A stretch of 43,358 nt of DNA from a virus. The translations under genes and the position numbers were made by a program. The notes under the pieces were generated by a model, which was given only the letters and a program-made list of their open reading frames with translations, made no database searches and was not told the origin of the DNA. The stretch covers positions 1 through 43,358 of the IMG/VR virus record IMGVR_UViG_3300042564_000583. One strand, 5' to 3'. Positions 26,253 through 36,732 of the stretch are shown here, one piece after another. How positions within the stretch are numbered: the first letter of the stretch is position 1; each line of letters begins with the position of its first letter.

Positions 26253-29200
26253 ACAAGAATCACAAAATCCGGGAGCTGTTACCAACACCTTTAGCAAAGG
26301 TATGGTGAAAGATTACAATGAGACCTTTGTAGGTGAGGGATTGTGGACGCATGCTCGTAATGTAGTTAACAACTCACATGATGGTCAGATTGGAGTTCTT
26401 GGCAATGAACCAGCTAACTTATATTGTGTAACTCTTCCATACACTTTGATTGGTACTGTACACTATGGTGGTGATCAATGGGTAGTTTTTACAACTGATG
26501 ACCTTAACTCTGAGATTGGAATATTTGATGAGTCTGCTTGTTCATATACCAAAGTTATAAATGATCCATGTTTAAACTTTAAACGTAGTAATCTTATTAC
26601 AGGTGTTTGTCGTGAAAGATACGACTGTGAAAACTTATTATATTGGGATGACGGTTTAAATCCAACAAGAGTTTTAAACATTAATGACATTCCTTATGTA
26701 TGCACTACTCCATCAACTACTCAACCTTTTAAATATAAATTGATTGGAGCCACATGTAGTGCTAAAACTGCAACTACTACTCTTACCTATACAGATATTA
26801 ACTTTAACTCACAAACTAAGCATTTAGTAGATGGGGAAGTTTTTGAGTTTTTATCATTTGATAAACCACAATCAATGCAGATTACTAGTCGTAGTTGCAC
26901 TGATGAACCATGTTATACTCATACTATTAGTGTTACTATTCCTACTGCAGGACGTACTACATATGAACTATGTCTTACTGATAAGCAAGCTTACGATCAA
27001 CAGTTTCCTGATGGATCTCTTAATCCATTAACTGTCATTGCTAAGAAGACAGATAACAATGGTAATGCTATTCCTTGTGGTTGTGTTTCTCAAAGTACAA
27101 CAACTGCGTCTTATGTTTTAAATGATGTTACAAATTTAGGATCAAACACATCTGATACACTTACTTGCAAAACTCCTATTTGTTCTGATCGTTTAGATTG
27201 TGAAAAAATTAGATTGGCTTCTTTAGTAAAACAACCTTGTCTTTCCTTACAAAAAGGAAAGGGAGCCGGTACACTAGCAAATGGTTCTTATCAAGTAGCA
27301 TTGGCATACACTGTAGACAATGTTAGGGTTACTGATTATTTTGGTTTAAGTGAAGTTCAGTCTTTATTTAGTCATCAAAATTTATCTAGTTCTTTAGAAG
27401 TTAAGATTATAGATGTTGATAGAAACTTTGATGAGTTTGAACTAGTTGTAATATCTAATATTAATCAACAAACTGTAGCTAAAAGTTTTGGTTACTACTC
27501 TACTAGTCAAGGTGTAATTTATATTAGCAGTGTAGGACCAGAGTTAATTACTGTACCTCTTTCTTTTATTGTTTTAAGAACTGAACCAATTGAGAAATCA
27601 GACGCTATGTATTCAGTTAATAACTATTTACTACGTGTTGGTGTATATAGTAAGTTTAGATTTAACTATCAAAAACAAGCTAATGCTATTAAATCAAAGT
27701 GGGTAGCTGTACAGTATCCAGCAAATTACTATGTAAAAGGAGGAAACAATCCTTCATTTATGAGAGATGAGCAATATGCATTTTTTATAAGATGGGTGTA
27801 TAATACAGGTGAGCGTTCAGATTCTTACCACATCCCTGGTAGAGAAGCAAAATCTTTAGAAACTTCTATAGTAGGTGGAGAAGATGCTTATGAAATTGCA
27901 GATGGAATTTCTGTAGAACGTTGGCATGTGCAAAATACCGCTACTGTAGATTCAATAACTACAAGTACTTTATCAGATGGTGGTAAAATTATTGCATCTG
28001 GTCAAATGGGTTATTGGGAATCTACAGAGCTTTATCCTGATAACAATCCACAAGTATGGGGTTCATTATGTGGTAAACATATCAAGCATCATAAATTTCC
28101 TGATGCTACTGTAGATCCCGTTATTAATCATTATAACTCTGATGGTCAAAATATTGTAGTACTTGGTGTACAGTTTGAAAACATAACCCATCCATTAGAT
28201 ATAAATGGAAAAACTATATCGTCTATTGTGGGGTATGAAATACTTAGAGGAAGTAGAGAAGGTAACAAAACTATTGTAGCTACTGGTATACTTAATAACA
28301 TGCGTGAGTATGATGTTCAAGAAGGTGCTACAGGTATTAAAGGTCTTTATCAGAACTATCCATACAATGACCTTTCTCCAGATTATTATTTGACTTCTAA
28401 TGAATCTAATATAAATCAAGGTTCTTTTGAAAACCGTAAAGATAATCCATTAAGAAATTATAGAAAAGATATATTTTCTTTTCATAGTCCTGATACTACT
28501 TTTACACAACCTTTTTTATCTGCACAAGAACTTAAGATATACGGAGAAGCTTATGGTAATTCACAAGGATTGTTTGAGATACCATGGAGACATCCTAAAA
28601 ATAAGTTTATTGGTAAAGATGTAGAGTTTGTAAACAAAGCTTTACAGATAATTAGAATTATTAATAGTATATCTACTGAGCTTCCTCCTGGTGCTGTAGA
28701 GTTTATAGGTAACAATAAAGTTCCTGTTAAGCTTAATATTACTCCTGTAAAACCGGAACCAAAGAAAACAGTATTAGGATCAGTTCTTGGAGGTATTACA
28801 AATATTATCGCTCCTGGTGCTGGGTCAGTAGTATCTGGAATAGTTGATGGTATAGCTTATGGTATTAATGCAGTTAGTTATGCTGCACAACTGCTTGTAG
28901 TAAAATATATACATTCTGAAACTACTCATGCTCAGATACAAATCTTAATTTATGGGTTGATACCTAAGCGTCAATATGCTTTACAATATAACTCTCATGG
29001 ATTCTTTAATAAGTTTTCTCCTGCTAAAGACGGAAACAGAAGAAGAAAGATTGATGATAGTTTATATATAAAAGGAAACGTACAGAGTTTTAATAATGGT
29101 TTTAGAGTTAATAACTTATACAGAAGTAATTTTGTAATAATTAAACTTGCTGATGGTAAGTTTATTGCTAATCCAGATAATGTAGATGACAGTAGAGTAT

Positions 29201-31281
29201 TAATTAGTGATGTAAACACAGAACCTAAAAAATCATTCCAACGTAAAATATCTTCTCAATACGGAGCTTTAAAAATATCTTTACCAGCACAATACGGTCA
29301 GTTAGAGTCTGTTAAACAAATTCCAATTTCTAATTGTGTAGGTAAAACTAATGCTGCATCTGGAGCTAAGTTTACATCTGATATTATATTTGGTGGTGAT
29401 GTTTATATTAATAAGTTTACTGAAAAGAACACAATGCCTTTCTTTAATGATTGGATGATAGACTTTCCAGATGAAACAGCTTATGATTATAGAAACTACA
29501 TAAATGTGCCTTTTCCTAGGTACTGGATGAATACTGCTGAAGCAGAATATAAACTATTGCAAAGTTCAGCTAAAGAACATCATCACTTAGATAAAAGTGT
29601 AAGTAGATTCTTTTATATCCATCAAGGATATATGTATTTATTTAACTCTGGTGTAAGAGAGTTTTTTGTTGAGTCTGAAGTTAACCTAGCTTATCGTGAT
29701 TGGGAAGATGAAACATCTAAGCGTCACTATGATAGTAGTTCATTTACTGATCTAAGTTTAATCTTTAGAAGTGATATAATTAAAAGTGGTAATTATTATA
29801 AGTATGATTATTCTTTAAGTTTGTCTAAACTATATAATAATTTTATATCTTGGGGTAATCTTTTACCAAGAACATATGATCCAATAACTTATTCTAGTTG
29901 CTACACATACAGACCAAATAGAGTAATTTATTCTTTACCACAACAAGATGAAGTGAGTAAAGATAACTGGAGATTATTTTTAGCTAATAACTATTCAGAT
30001 TTTGGATCTAAAGTTTCTAGTGTAAAATCAGTAAACTCAAGTGGTGCATTATTTATGATGGCTACTCAAAGCCCAATTCAGTTTTTGGGAGTAGATCAAC
30101 TTCAGACAGATGCAGGTACTAAAATTACTATTGGTGATGGAGGATTGTTTAGTCAACCATTACAAAACTTAGTTAACTCTGACTCTTCTTATGAGTATGG
30201 ATCTAACCAGGGTAGATTTTGTTCAGTTGGTACAAACTATGGTGTGTTTTGGATAAGTCAAAACCAAGGTAAGGTATTTCAGTTTGCTGGACAACTAAGT
30301 GAGATATCTCGTAACGGTATGAAGTGGTGGTTTGCTAAGTATTTACCTAGTGAACTTCTTAAAGCATTTCCAGATTATCCTTTATATGATAATCAAGTTG
30401 CCGGTGTTGGAGTTCAGATGATTTATGATAACACCCATGAGATCATATACATTACTAAGAAGGACTATAAACCTAAGTTTAGTGATTTACTATATGATGA
30501 TAAAGGTTTTTACAGAGTAATTTCTGGTCAAAAAACTTATTATACGTTTAAGAGTGAGGCTTTTGAAGAGGCATCATGGACAATGAGTTATGATCCTAAA
30601 AACAAAATGTGGTTATCATTTCATGATTGGATACCTACTTTTTTAATTCCAGGTAGATCTCATTTCATGTCTGTTAACATGAACACTGTATGGAAGCATA
30701 ATCAACGTTGTGATAAGTTTGCTAATTTCTATAATAAAGATTATCCTTTTGAAGTTGAGTTTGTATCTTCTACTGGTCAAACATCTACTACTATAAGAAA
30801 CTTAGAATACATGTTAGAAACATACAAGTATCATAATGATTGTAGAGATAAGTTTCATGTGTTAGACGAGAATTTTGATCAAGCAATTGTTTATAACTCT
30901 GAGCAGATTTCAGGACTTTTAGAACTTTCTATTAAAAGTAAAGTGAACCCTGTAGACTTGTTATCTTACCCACAGGTAGGTACTTCTTCTATAAAGATTA
31001 ACTATGCTAAAGAAGAAAACAAGTATAGGTTTAATCAATTTTGGGATGTAACTAAAAACCGTGGAGAGTTTCAAGGGGTAAATGTTCCTATGTTTAATAC
31101 TAAAGCTAATGGTTATCAGTTTGAAATTAATCCTCAATATGTTAACTATCAAAAATCACCATTAGAACGTAAGAAGTTTAGACATAATATAAACAGAGTG
31201 CTTCTTAGAAAGCTTGAGAGTAATGATTTAAAAATGATTTTTAAAATATCTAATCAGAAAATACAACAATCTTTTAGATAA
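26245..31281 (+). CDS. giant tail stabilisation/muzzle-like protein
   Basis: This 1678-residue protein's N-terminus (NTFSKGMVKDYNETFVGEGL, WTHARNVVNN, QIGVLGNEPANLYC) and the first 500 residues of beta-rich repeats fit P22 gp10-like stabilisation proteins. Their crAss-like relatives form the muzzle at the end of the tail. A long Gly/Ala/Val stretch at about residues 842-887 (LGSVLGGITNIIAPGAGSVV, then INAVSYAAQLLVV) is unusually hydrophobic for a soluble particle protein. The second half returns to beta-rich, Tyr/Asn-rich sequence and ends in a short basic helix. Position directly after the ring genes supports the call. Cysteines are frequent in the first 330 residues. Confidence 0.7.
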   Translation: MAEQESQNPGAVTNTFSKGMVKDYNETFVGEGLWTHARNVVNNSHDGQIGVLGNEPANLYCVTLPYTLIGTVHYGGDQWVVFTTDDLNSEIGIFDESACSYTKVINDPCLNFKRSNLITGVCRERYDCENLLYWDDGLNPTRVLNINDIPYVCTTPSTTQPFKYKLIGATCSAKTATTTLTYTDINFNSQTKHLVDGEVFEFLSFDKPQSMQITSRSCTDEPCYTHTISVTIPTAGRTTYELCLTDKQAYDQQFPDGSLNPLTVIAKKTDNNGNAIPCGCVSQSTTTASYVLNDVTNLGSNTSDTLTCKTPICSDRLDCEKIRLASLVKQPCLSLQKGKGAGTLANGSYQVALAYTVDNVRVTDYFGLSEVQSLFSHQNLSSSLEVKIIDVDRNFDEFELVVISNINQQTVAKSFGYYSTSQGVIYISSVGPELITVPLSFIVLRTEPIEKSDAMYSVNNYLLRVGVYSKFRFNYQKQANAIKSKWVAVQYPANYYVKGGNNPSFMRDEQYAFFIRWVYNTGERSDSYHIPGREAKSLETSIVGGEDAYEIADGISVERWHVQNTATVDSITTSTLSDGGKIIASGQMGYWESTELYPDNNPQVWGSLCGKHIKHHKFPDATVDPVINHYNSDGQNIVVLGVQFENITHPLDINGKTISSIVGYEILRGSREGNKTIVATGILNNMREYDVQEGATGIKGLYQNYPYNDLSPDYYLTSNESNINQGSFENRKDNPLRNYRKDIFSFHSPDTTFTQPFLSAQELKIYGEAYGNSQGLFEIPWRHPKNKFIGKDVEFVNKALQIIRIINSISTELPPGAVEFIGNNKVPVKLNITPVKPEPKKTVLGSVLGGITNIIAPGAGSVVSGIVDGIAYGINAVSYAAQLLVVKYIHSETTHAQIQILIYGLIPKRQYALQYNSHGFFNKFSPAKDGNRRRKIDDSLYIKGNVQSFNNGFRVNNLYRSNFVIIKLADGKFIANPDNVDDSRVLISDVNTEPKKSFQRKISSQYGALKISLPAQYGQLESVKQIPISNCVGKTNAASGAKFTSDIIFGGDVYINKFTEKNTMPFFNDWMIDFPDETAYDYRNYINVPFPRYWMNTAEAEYKLLQSSAKEHHHLDKSVSRFFYIHQGYMYLFNSGVREFFVESEVNLAYRDWEDETSKRHYDSSSFTDLSLIFRSDIIKSGNYYKYDYSLSLSKLYNNFISWGNLLPRTYDPITYSSCYTYRPNRVIYSLPQQDEVSKDNWRLFLANNYSDFGSKVSSVKSVNSSGALFMMATQSPIQFLGVDQLQTDAGTKITIGDGGLFSQPLQNLVNSDSSYEYGSNQGRFCSVGTNYGVFWISQNQGKVFQFAGQLSEISRNGMKWWFAKYLPSELLKAFPDYPLYDNQVAGVGVQMIYDNTHEIIYITKKDYKPKFSDLLYDDKGFYRVISGQKTYYTFKSEAFEEASWTMSYDPKNKMWLSFHDWIPTFLIPGRSHFMSVNMNTVWKHNQRCDKFANFYNKDYPFEVEFVSSTGQTSTTIRNLEYMLETYKYHNDCRDKFHVLDENFDQAIVYNSEQISGLLELSIKSKVNPVDLLSYPQVGTSSIKINYAKEENKYRFNQFWDVTKNRGEFQGVNVPMFNTKANGYQFEINPQYVNYQKSPLERKKFRHNINRVLLRKLESNDLKMIFKISNQKIQQSFR

Positions 31282-31286
31282 AAAGT

Positions 31287-34200
31287 ATGAATAAGCTATT
31301 GCAACATATTATGAATGCTGGTGATGTAGATCACAAGATGCTTCCTGGATTGCAGAAAATGCAAAAAGGTGGTAGTGGTAAAGTATTACCTAAATCTCCT
31401 GCTGATCCTAGAGTATTCCCTAAAGAAACTTTAGAGAATAGGCAAAAGGTATACAGAACAGTTCGTCCTACAGTATATAGTGATGTTAAAAACTACGCAA
31501 GATTTTTGTTTAATAATGATAGAGATGAGTGGGATGATGCTCGTAGTGAGGAAGCTTTTAGAATGTATTTAGGTTTAGAAGACAAACCTAAATATTTTAA
31601 ACCATCTAAATATAAACCAACTATTAATCCTGATCCTAATGGATATTACTATAGTGCTGATGAGCAATTAGAACAAGATATATTTAATAGTTTTAAAGAT
31701 AAAGTTAAACCTGGTCAAATATTAGCTACAGATGAATACTTTGTAGATAGTAAATTTCCTGGTAATCCAGATGCTTTTTGGGAAGGTGATAAGCAAATGG
31801 TTAAGTTTGAACCTAATGATGAAAATCCATTTATAGGTAGACCTATGGTCAGTCGTGCTAGAGCGTTAGGTGAGTTTGTTGTTAGTAGAGGTAAAGATGA
31901 TCAAGGTGAATATCTTTCATATGCTGATCAGTATGATTTTCCACCAATACTACAAAATCAAATGCAGGGGCAACCATATAAAGTATATGGAAGAGTATAC
32001 TATCCTAAAGCTAAACCTGTTAAAATGTATGGTGGAGAAAATAATCCATACAAAGTTTTTGCAGAAGAAGGTGTTGAATATAAAGGACCAAGTATAGTAG
32101 ATTATTTAGCCACTAAAGGTTACTCAGGTAAAAAAGCATTTAGAAAAGATCTTGCTGAAAAATATAATGTAGAAGATTATAATTATTCTGCTGCTAAAAA
32201 TACAGAACTACTTAATAAGTTACGTGCAGATGATGCTTTATTACAAGAATATGATCAGCAAATTGCACCTATTCCGGTAGAAAGAATGATGGAAATGGAG
32301 CGTCAAGCTAGAACTGCTAGGGAAACTGCTCCTGTTACAGCTGCTCCTACATCTAACCAAAGACCAGCTAATCCTGCTCCTGTTTATAACTATAGTCCAG
32401 AGTTTCAGAATATGAGGATACCTCAGACTAAAGTTAATACATCACTTCAGCCTAAAGTAATATATGATAACAAGTTTTCTTTAAGTCCGCAAATGGTTGT
32501 GCAAGTACCGTCTGTTTCAAGCAAACCTACTCCAACTACAACACCTAATCAACCTAGACCTACTGTTACTAATACTACTGCTGTAAAACCACAGACAGTT
32601 ATTCCTCAATATAATCCTTTTTCTTTTTCACAATATGCAGATCAAAAACCTTTAGGACCAGTTGTTTTAAATAAACCAGCCCCTGTAAATAGACCTGTTT
32701 CTACAGAAGCACAAAAAGTTGGGATACTTGGTATTTCTAAACCAATTGGTAATAAGTTTATGTTTGCTAATGAGTATCCTTATTCATTTAATAAACAAAA
32801 ATCTGAGTATTTACCACAGGTTGTTCCTGCTAACAAACCTGTTGTTAAAACTGAAAAGTATACTACTAAATCTGAAGTAGAAGAAAAACCATGGTATGAA
32901 GAAGTGGTTGATGATACTTCTAATTTTTTCTCAAGAGCTTATGATTCTTTTGCTGAGTCTGTAGATAAAAGTCCTCTTGATTTTAGAGGTATGAACTTTG
33001 GTTCAACAGGCATCTCTCCGCAAGGAGCTAAAGAAATGACAAGAGATCTTACAAAAAATATATTATCTTTTGTATCTCCAGATCTTGCTCAAAAGTTTGA
33101 AAACAAAATGAGCAGGCAAGATGCTATTAACAATCCTAAAGAACGTAAAAGTTCTCTTGATCCATCTAAGATTAAATTTGATCCTATTGTTGTTACTGGT
33201 GATACTATTCCAGATACAGATAGACGCTATCATATTCCAGAGCTAATGGATCTTGACTATATGCGTTTTGGTGTTCGTAACCGTGGAGACTACAAAGAGA
33301 TTGAAACTGAAGGTGCACCTATTACAACTTTTGAACCTTTTCAAAGTTCTAAACAGTATTTTGCTAAAACCAAAGATCCTGCTAATGCTACTTATATTGG
33401 AGTTGCACCTGATGGAAAAATTAAAGTTGGAGGCAAAGATCAGTTTCAAGATCAAGAATATCAGATTACTAAAACTTTTGGAAATAAAGTTGTAGACTTT
33501 AATAGAGACGATAAAGGTGTTATTAAAAAAGTCGCATCTAACCCTAATGCTTCTAGAGAAACTCTTTCCCCTTCTGTAAAAGTAATGGGGGATGATGGTA
33601 AGATTATAGATGGTAAGCTTAGTTTGTTATTACCTCGTGAAGGTAATCAAGAAGAGTCTTTTGATCTTGTTACTGGTGGACGTTACATTTTTCAAACTCC
33701 TGATGGTAAAACAAAGCTTGTAAGTGGATCATTAAATAATATTGAGACTGCTTTCTATAACATGAAAAAGAACAATCCATATGTTAATGTAATAACATTG
33801 GATAATGGTTCTTATGCTCGTGGTATTCGTACTTATGATCAAAAGCTAACTAAGCAAGATCTTAAAGGATATGATAATCAAAACACTGGTGGTGGAAACA
33901 TTGCTTATATTCTTCCTGGAGCGTCAACAAGATATGAGTCTAAGTTTTCAGACTTTGAAAAAGAAGCTAAAGCTAGACTTCAAGCAAAGTATCCTGGTAA
34001 GAAAGTTAGTGTTGGTTATCAAGACACTGGTCTTTATGATAAGACTGGAGGTCGTGATATTGAAACTCAAGCTGCTATACAACAAAAAGGAAACTCTCAA
34101 ACTCCAGTATCTCTTCACAACTTTGGTGCTGCTAGAGATTATATGCTTTATGTAGATGGTAAACCTATAGATGCCGGTGCAAATAAAGACTTGTATGCTG

Positions 34201-35384
34201 ATATACTATGGACTAGTGCAGCTAAAACTGGACTACATCATGTAGGAACTAAAGAAGATAACTGGGACCCTACTCATATAGGACTGGCTAAAGAAGGACA
34301 GAAGACTGCTTTTGATGAATTGTATTCTAAGTATCCAGATATTTTTGCTAACCCTAACTTTGTTAAAAGTTTAAATTTTGTTAACAAGAATAAATCTAAT
34401 CCTAATTACAGAGAGTATTATGAGTTGTTAAATAATATTCAACCGTTTACAGGACAGCCTCGTACTACTGAAGCTATGAGAACCACAGCAGCTAGAAAAC
34501 AAGAAGGTGGGCCTATATTAGATCCTCGTGGTCAATGGGCTTACCCTGGTAAGGTTACTCGTATACCTAGTCCTAATATAACTATGCAAGGTGTTCCTTA
34601 TCCTGTGTTTGGTGTAGGATCTAATGGTCAAAAACAAATGATGTATCCAGAACAAGAGTATAACTTTGGTGGTGCATCTTATGTAGATGAGTATCCAATG
34701 ATGAAGAATGGCGGTGGACTTCTTAGTAAGACTGTTTCTTGTTCTAATTGTGGATGGTCATGGAAAGCTGTAGAAGGTGGACATGATCCACTTAACTGTC
34801 ATAAATGTGGTGGTACTATAAAAATGCAAGATGGAGGAGAAGAAACTTATGGTACTTACAACTTACCAGAAGTGGTGGTTACTCCTACATCTGATATTGA
34901 TAAAAATAGTTATTCTTCTTCAAGAGGATCTATTAACCCAAGATACACAAATACTTTATGGGATAAAGCAGGTGGAGCATATAGAAACTTTATGCATAGT
35001 AGACCTATAGAAAATATTAAAGATGTAGCTCCATTAATTAAATTATTTGATCCAACAGGCGTTACAAACTGGCCAGATTTGTATAATGCAATGACTAAAG
35101 GCTCATTAGAAGATGTAACTACAGAAGGTTTTGCATCATTGCCTTTAATAGGAAAAGCTGGTAAATATATATCTATAGCAGACAAAGCTCTTATAGGTAA
35201 AAAAACAGGAGTACCTTTATTTAAAACATTAAGAGTAACAGCAAGTGGTAAGAGTTTTTTAAATGATGCTAAAAAAACTGTTGATAAAAAACAAAATGGT
35301 GGATTTACTACCTATTTTCCTAGTGAGCATGGTAAACAACCATTAGAAAAGAAACACAATATTAAAGTAACTTATAAAAAATAA
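31287..35384 (+). CDS. large virion protein with M15-like peptidase domain and zinc ribbon
   Basis: This 1365-residue protein has a low-complexity Pro/Thr/Asn-rich linker at about 350-500, typical of extended virion proteins. Residues about 890-1010 carry an M15 peptidase pattern: H944-x6-D951 in SLHNFGAARD, then E990, W993 and H997 in EDNWDPTHIGL. These fit the two His, one Asp and catalytic Glu of D-Ala-D-Ala/L-Ala-D-Glu peptidases. A zinc ribbon follows (C1152, C1155, C1171, C1174; CSNCGW and CHKCGG). Several xxGG motifs flank these (QKGG, QEGG, NFGG, KNGGG, QDGG, QNGG). It is probably packaged and cuts peptide cross-links of peptidoglycan during entry. Confidence 0.75.
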   Translation: MNKLLQHIMNAGDVDHKMLPGLQKMQKGGSGKVLPKSPADPRVFPKETLENRQKVYRTVRPTVYSDVKNYARFLFNNDRDEWDDARSEEAFRMYLGLEDKPKYFKPSKYKPTINPDPNGYYYSADEQLEQDIFNSFKDKVKPGQILATDEYFVDSKFPGNPDAFWEGDKQMVKFEPNDENPFIGRPMVSRARALGEFVVSRGKDDQGEYLSYADQYDFPPILQNQMQGQPYKVYGRVYYPKAKPVKMYGGENNPYKVFAEEGVEYKGPSIVDYLATKGYSGKKAFRKDLAEKYNVEDYNYSAAKNTELLNKLRADDALLQEYDQQIAPIPVERMMEMERQARTARETAPVTAAPTSNQRPANPAPVYNYSPEFQNMRIPQTKVNTSLQPKVIYDNKFSLSPQMVVQVPSVSSKPTPTTTPNQPRPTVTNTTAVKPQTVIPQYNPFSFSQYADQKPLGPVVLNKPAPVNRPVSTEAQKVGILGISKPIGNKFMFANEYPYSFNKQKSEYLPQVVPANKPVVKTEKYTTKSEVEEKPWYEEVVDDTSNFFSRAYDSFAESVDKSPLDFRGMNFGSTGISPQGAKEMTRDLTKNILSFVSPDLAQKFENKMSRQDAINNPKERKSSLDPSKIKFDPIVVTGDTIPDTDRRYHIPELMDLDYMRFGVRNRGDYKEIETEGAPITTFEPFQSSKQYFAKTKDPANATYIGVAPDGKIKVGGKDQFQDQEYQITKTFGNKVVDFNRDDKGVIKKVASNPNASRETLSPSVKVMGDDGKIIDGKLSLLLPREGNQEESFDLVTGGRYIFQTPDGKTKLVSGSLNNIETAFYNMKKNNPYVNVITLDNGSYARGIRTYDQKLTKQDLKGYDNQNTGGGNIAYILPGASTRYESKFSDFEKEAKARLQAKYPGKKVSVGYQDTGLYDKTGGRDIETQAAIQQKGNSQTPVSLHNFGAARDYMLYVDGKPIDAGANKDLYADILWTSAAKTGLHHVGTKEDNWDPTHIGLAKEGQKTAFDELYSKYPDIFANPNFVKSLNFVNKNKSNPNYREYYELLNNIQPFTGQPRTTEAMRTTAARKQEGGPILDPRGQWAYPGKVTRIPSPNITMQGVPYPVFGVGSNGQKQMMYPEQEYNFGGASYVDEYPMMKNGGGLLSKTVSCSNCGWSWKAVEGGHDPLNCHKCGGTIKMQDGGEETYGTYNLPEVVVTPTSDIDKNSYSSSRGSINPRYTNTLWDKAGGAYRNFMHSRPIENIKDVAPLIKLFDPTGVTNWPDLYNAMTKGSLEDVTTEGFASLPLIGKAGKYISIADKALIGKKTGVPLFKTLRVTASGKSFLNDAKKTVDKKQNGGFTTYFPSEHGKQPLEKKHNIKVTYKK

Positions 35385-35388
35385 AGAT

Positions 35389-36732
35389 ATGTATTATCAA
35401 CAAGGTGGTCAACAGGATCAGATTATGATGGTTATTCAGCAGTTTGCTCAAATGAACCAAGTTAATCCTGAACAGATTTTACAGCAGCTACAAAAGATGT
35501 CTGCAGAAGAACAGCAAAAAGCTTTTGAACAAATGATTCAAGCTGTACAACAAGGTGCTTCTCAGCAGCAACAACAACAACCTGATATGGCTCAAGCTGC
35601 TATGGCTTACGGTGGATATACAACAGGCATGTTTGGAGGTGGTGGAGAAATGATCCGTAGAGCTGATGGTTCTTATTCTAAAAGAGGATTATGGGATAAC
35701 ATCCGTGCTAATAAAGGATCTGGTAAGAAACCAACTCCGGAAATGTTAAAACAAGAGAAAAAAATTCGTAACCAAGAAGCAGCTTATGGTGGTGTTTTTG
35801 AAAACGGTGGCACTAACAATGCTGGGTTTGATGCATTACCTGACTACGTGCAAGCTAAAATTTTAAGAAACATGGGTTATGGTGGTTATATGACAGGAAT
35901 GTTTGCTGAAGGTGGTGAACCAAATGGTGGTATGGCACTAGGTCAAATGTCAGCTGTTGCTGATAAGATGAATAAACTACGTCAGTTTGTTTCTTCTGAA
36001 CAAAATTTAGATCCATGGATTGCTTCTAAGTTAGCTGTAATTGATGATAGTGTTAATAGTATTTCTGATTACATGATGTATAATCCTGAAGCTCAAGAAG
36101 AAGAAGAGATGGAAGAAGAAGGACTCATGCCAGAAATGGGTGGGGGTGGTTACACTGTAACTAGAAGTAGTGATCGTAAAGGTAAAACACACAAAGTGAC
36201 AGGTCCTGGTGGGGTTGTTAAATACTTTGGTGATTCTAAACTAGGTCAACACCCTAAAGATCCTAAAAGAAAAGCAGCTTTTTATGCTCGTCATAAAAAG
36301 AACTTAGCTAACAATCCTTTTTTTAGAGCATTTGCTAGAAAGACTTGGAAAGAAGGTGGCTCTACTTTTAGTGGTAATGCATGGTATGAGAATGGTGGTA
36401 CTAATAATGAAGGCTTTAAAGCCTTACCTGAGTTTGTTCAACAACAGATATTGTCTAATATGGCATACGGTGGTATACAATTAGATCCTGCTAAAGCTGG
36501 TACATTTAAAGCTCAGGCTACTCGGATGAACATGGGAGTACAAGAAGCTGCTTCAGCAATACTTAATGCACCAGAAGGAAGATATAGTCCTGCTATGAGG
36601 AAAAAAGCTAACTTTGCTAAGAATTTTGCTAAGCAAATGGGTGGTCCGGTAGAAGGTGATGTGTTAGATGTTACTCCAGAAGAATTGCAAATGTTAAAAC
36701 AAGGTGGTTATAATTTTGAAATTATTGACTAA
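35389..36732 (+). CDS. Gln-rich virion protein with duplicated GGTNN module and basic domain
   Basis: This 447-residue protein begins Gln-rich (YYQQGGQQDQIMMV, with a Q6 run near 65). A 29-residue module starting ENGGTNN(A/E)GF(D/K)ALP and ending (M)xYGG occurs twice (bases 35800-35886 and 36388-36474). Between them is a basic domain at 255-320 with RKGKTHKVTGPGG, KYFGD, DPKRKAAFYARHKKN and FRAFARKTW, which may bind nucleic acid. An acidic run (EEEEMEEEG) precedes it. At least eight xxGG motifs are present. The C-terminus, TPEELQMLKQGGYNFEIID, resembles that of the next protein. It overlaps that gene by one base (TAATG). Confidence 0.65.
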   Translation: MYYQQGGQQDQIMMVIQQFAQMNQVNPEQILQQLQKMSAEEQQKAFEQMIQAVQQGASQQQQQQPDMAQAAMAYGGYTTGMFGGGGEMIRRADGSYSKRGLWDNIRANKGSGKKPTPEMLKQEKKIRNQEAAYGGVFENGGTNNAGFDALPDYVQAKILRNMGYGGYMTGMFAEGGEPNGGMALGQMSAVADKMNKLRQFVSSEQNLDPWIASKLAVIDDSVNSISDYMMYNPEAQEEEEMEEEGLMPEMGGGGYTVTRSSDRKGKTHKVTGPGGVVKYFGDSKLGQHPKDPKRKAAFYARHKKNLANNPFFRAFARKTWKEGGSTFSGNAWYENGGTNNEGFKALPEFVQQQILSNMAYGGIQLDPAKAGTFKAQATRMNMGVQEAASAILNAPEGRYSPAMRKKANFAKNFAKQMGGPVEGDVLDVTPEELQMLKQGGYNFEIID

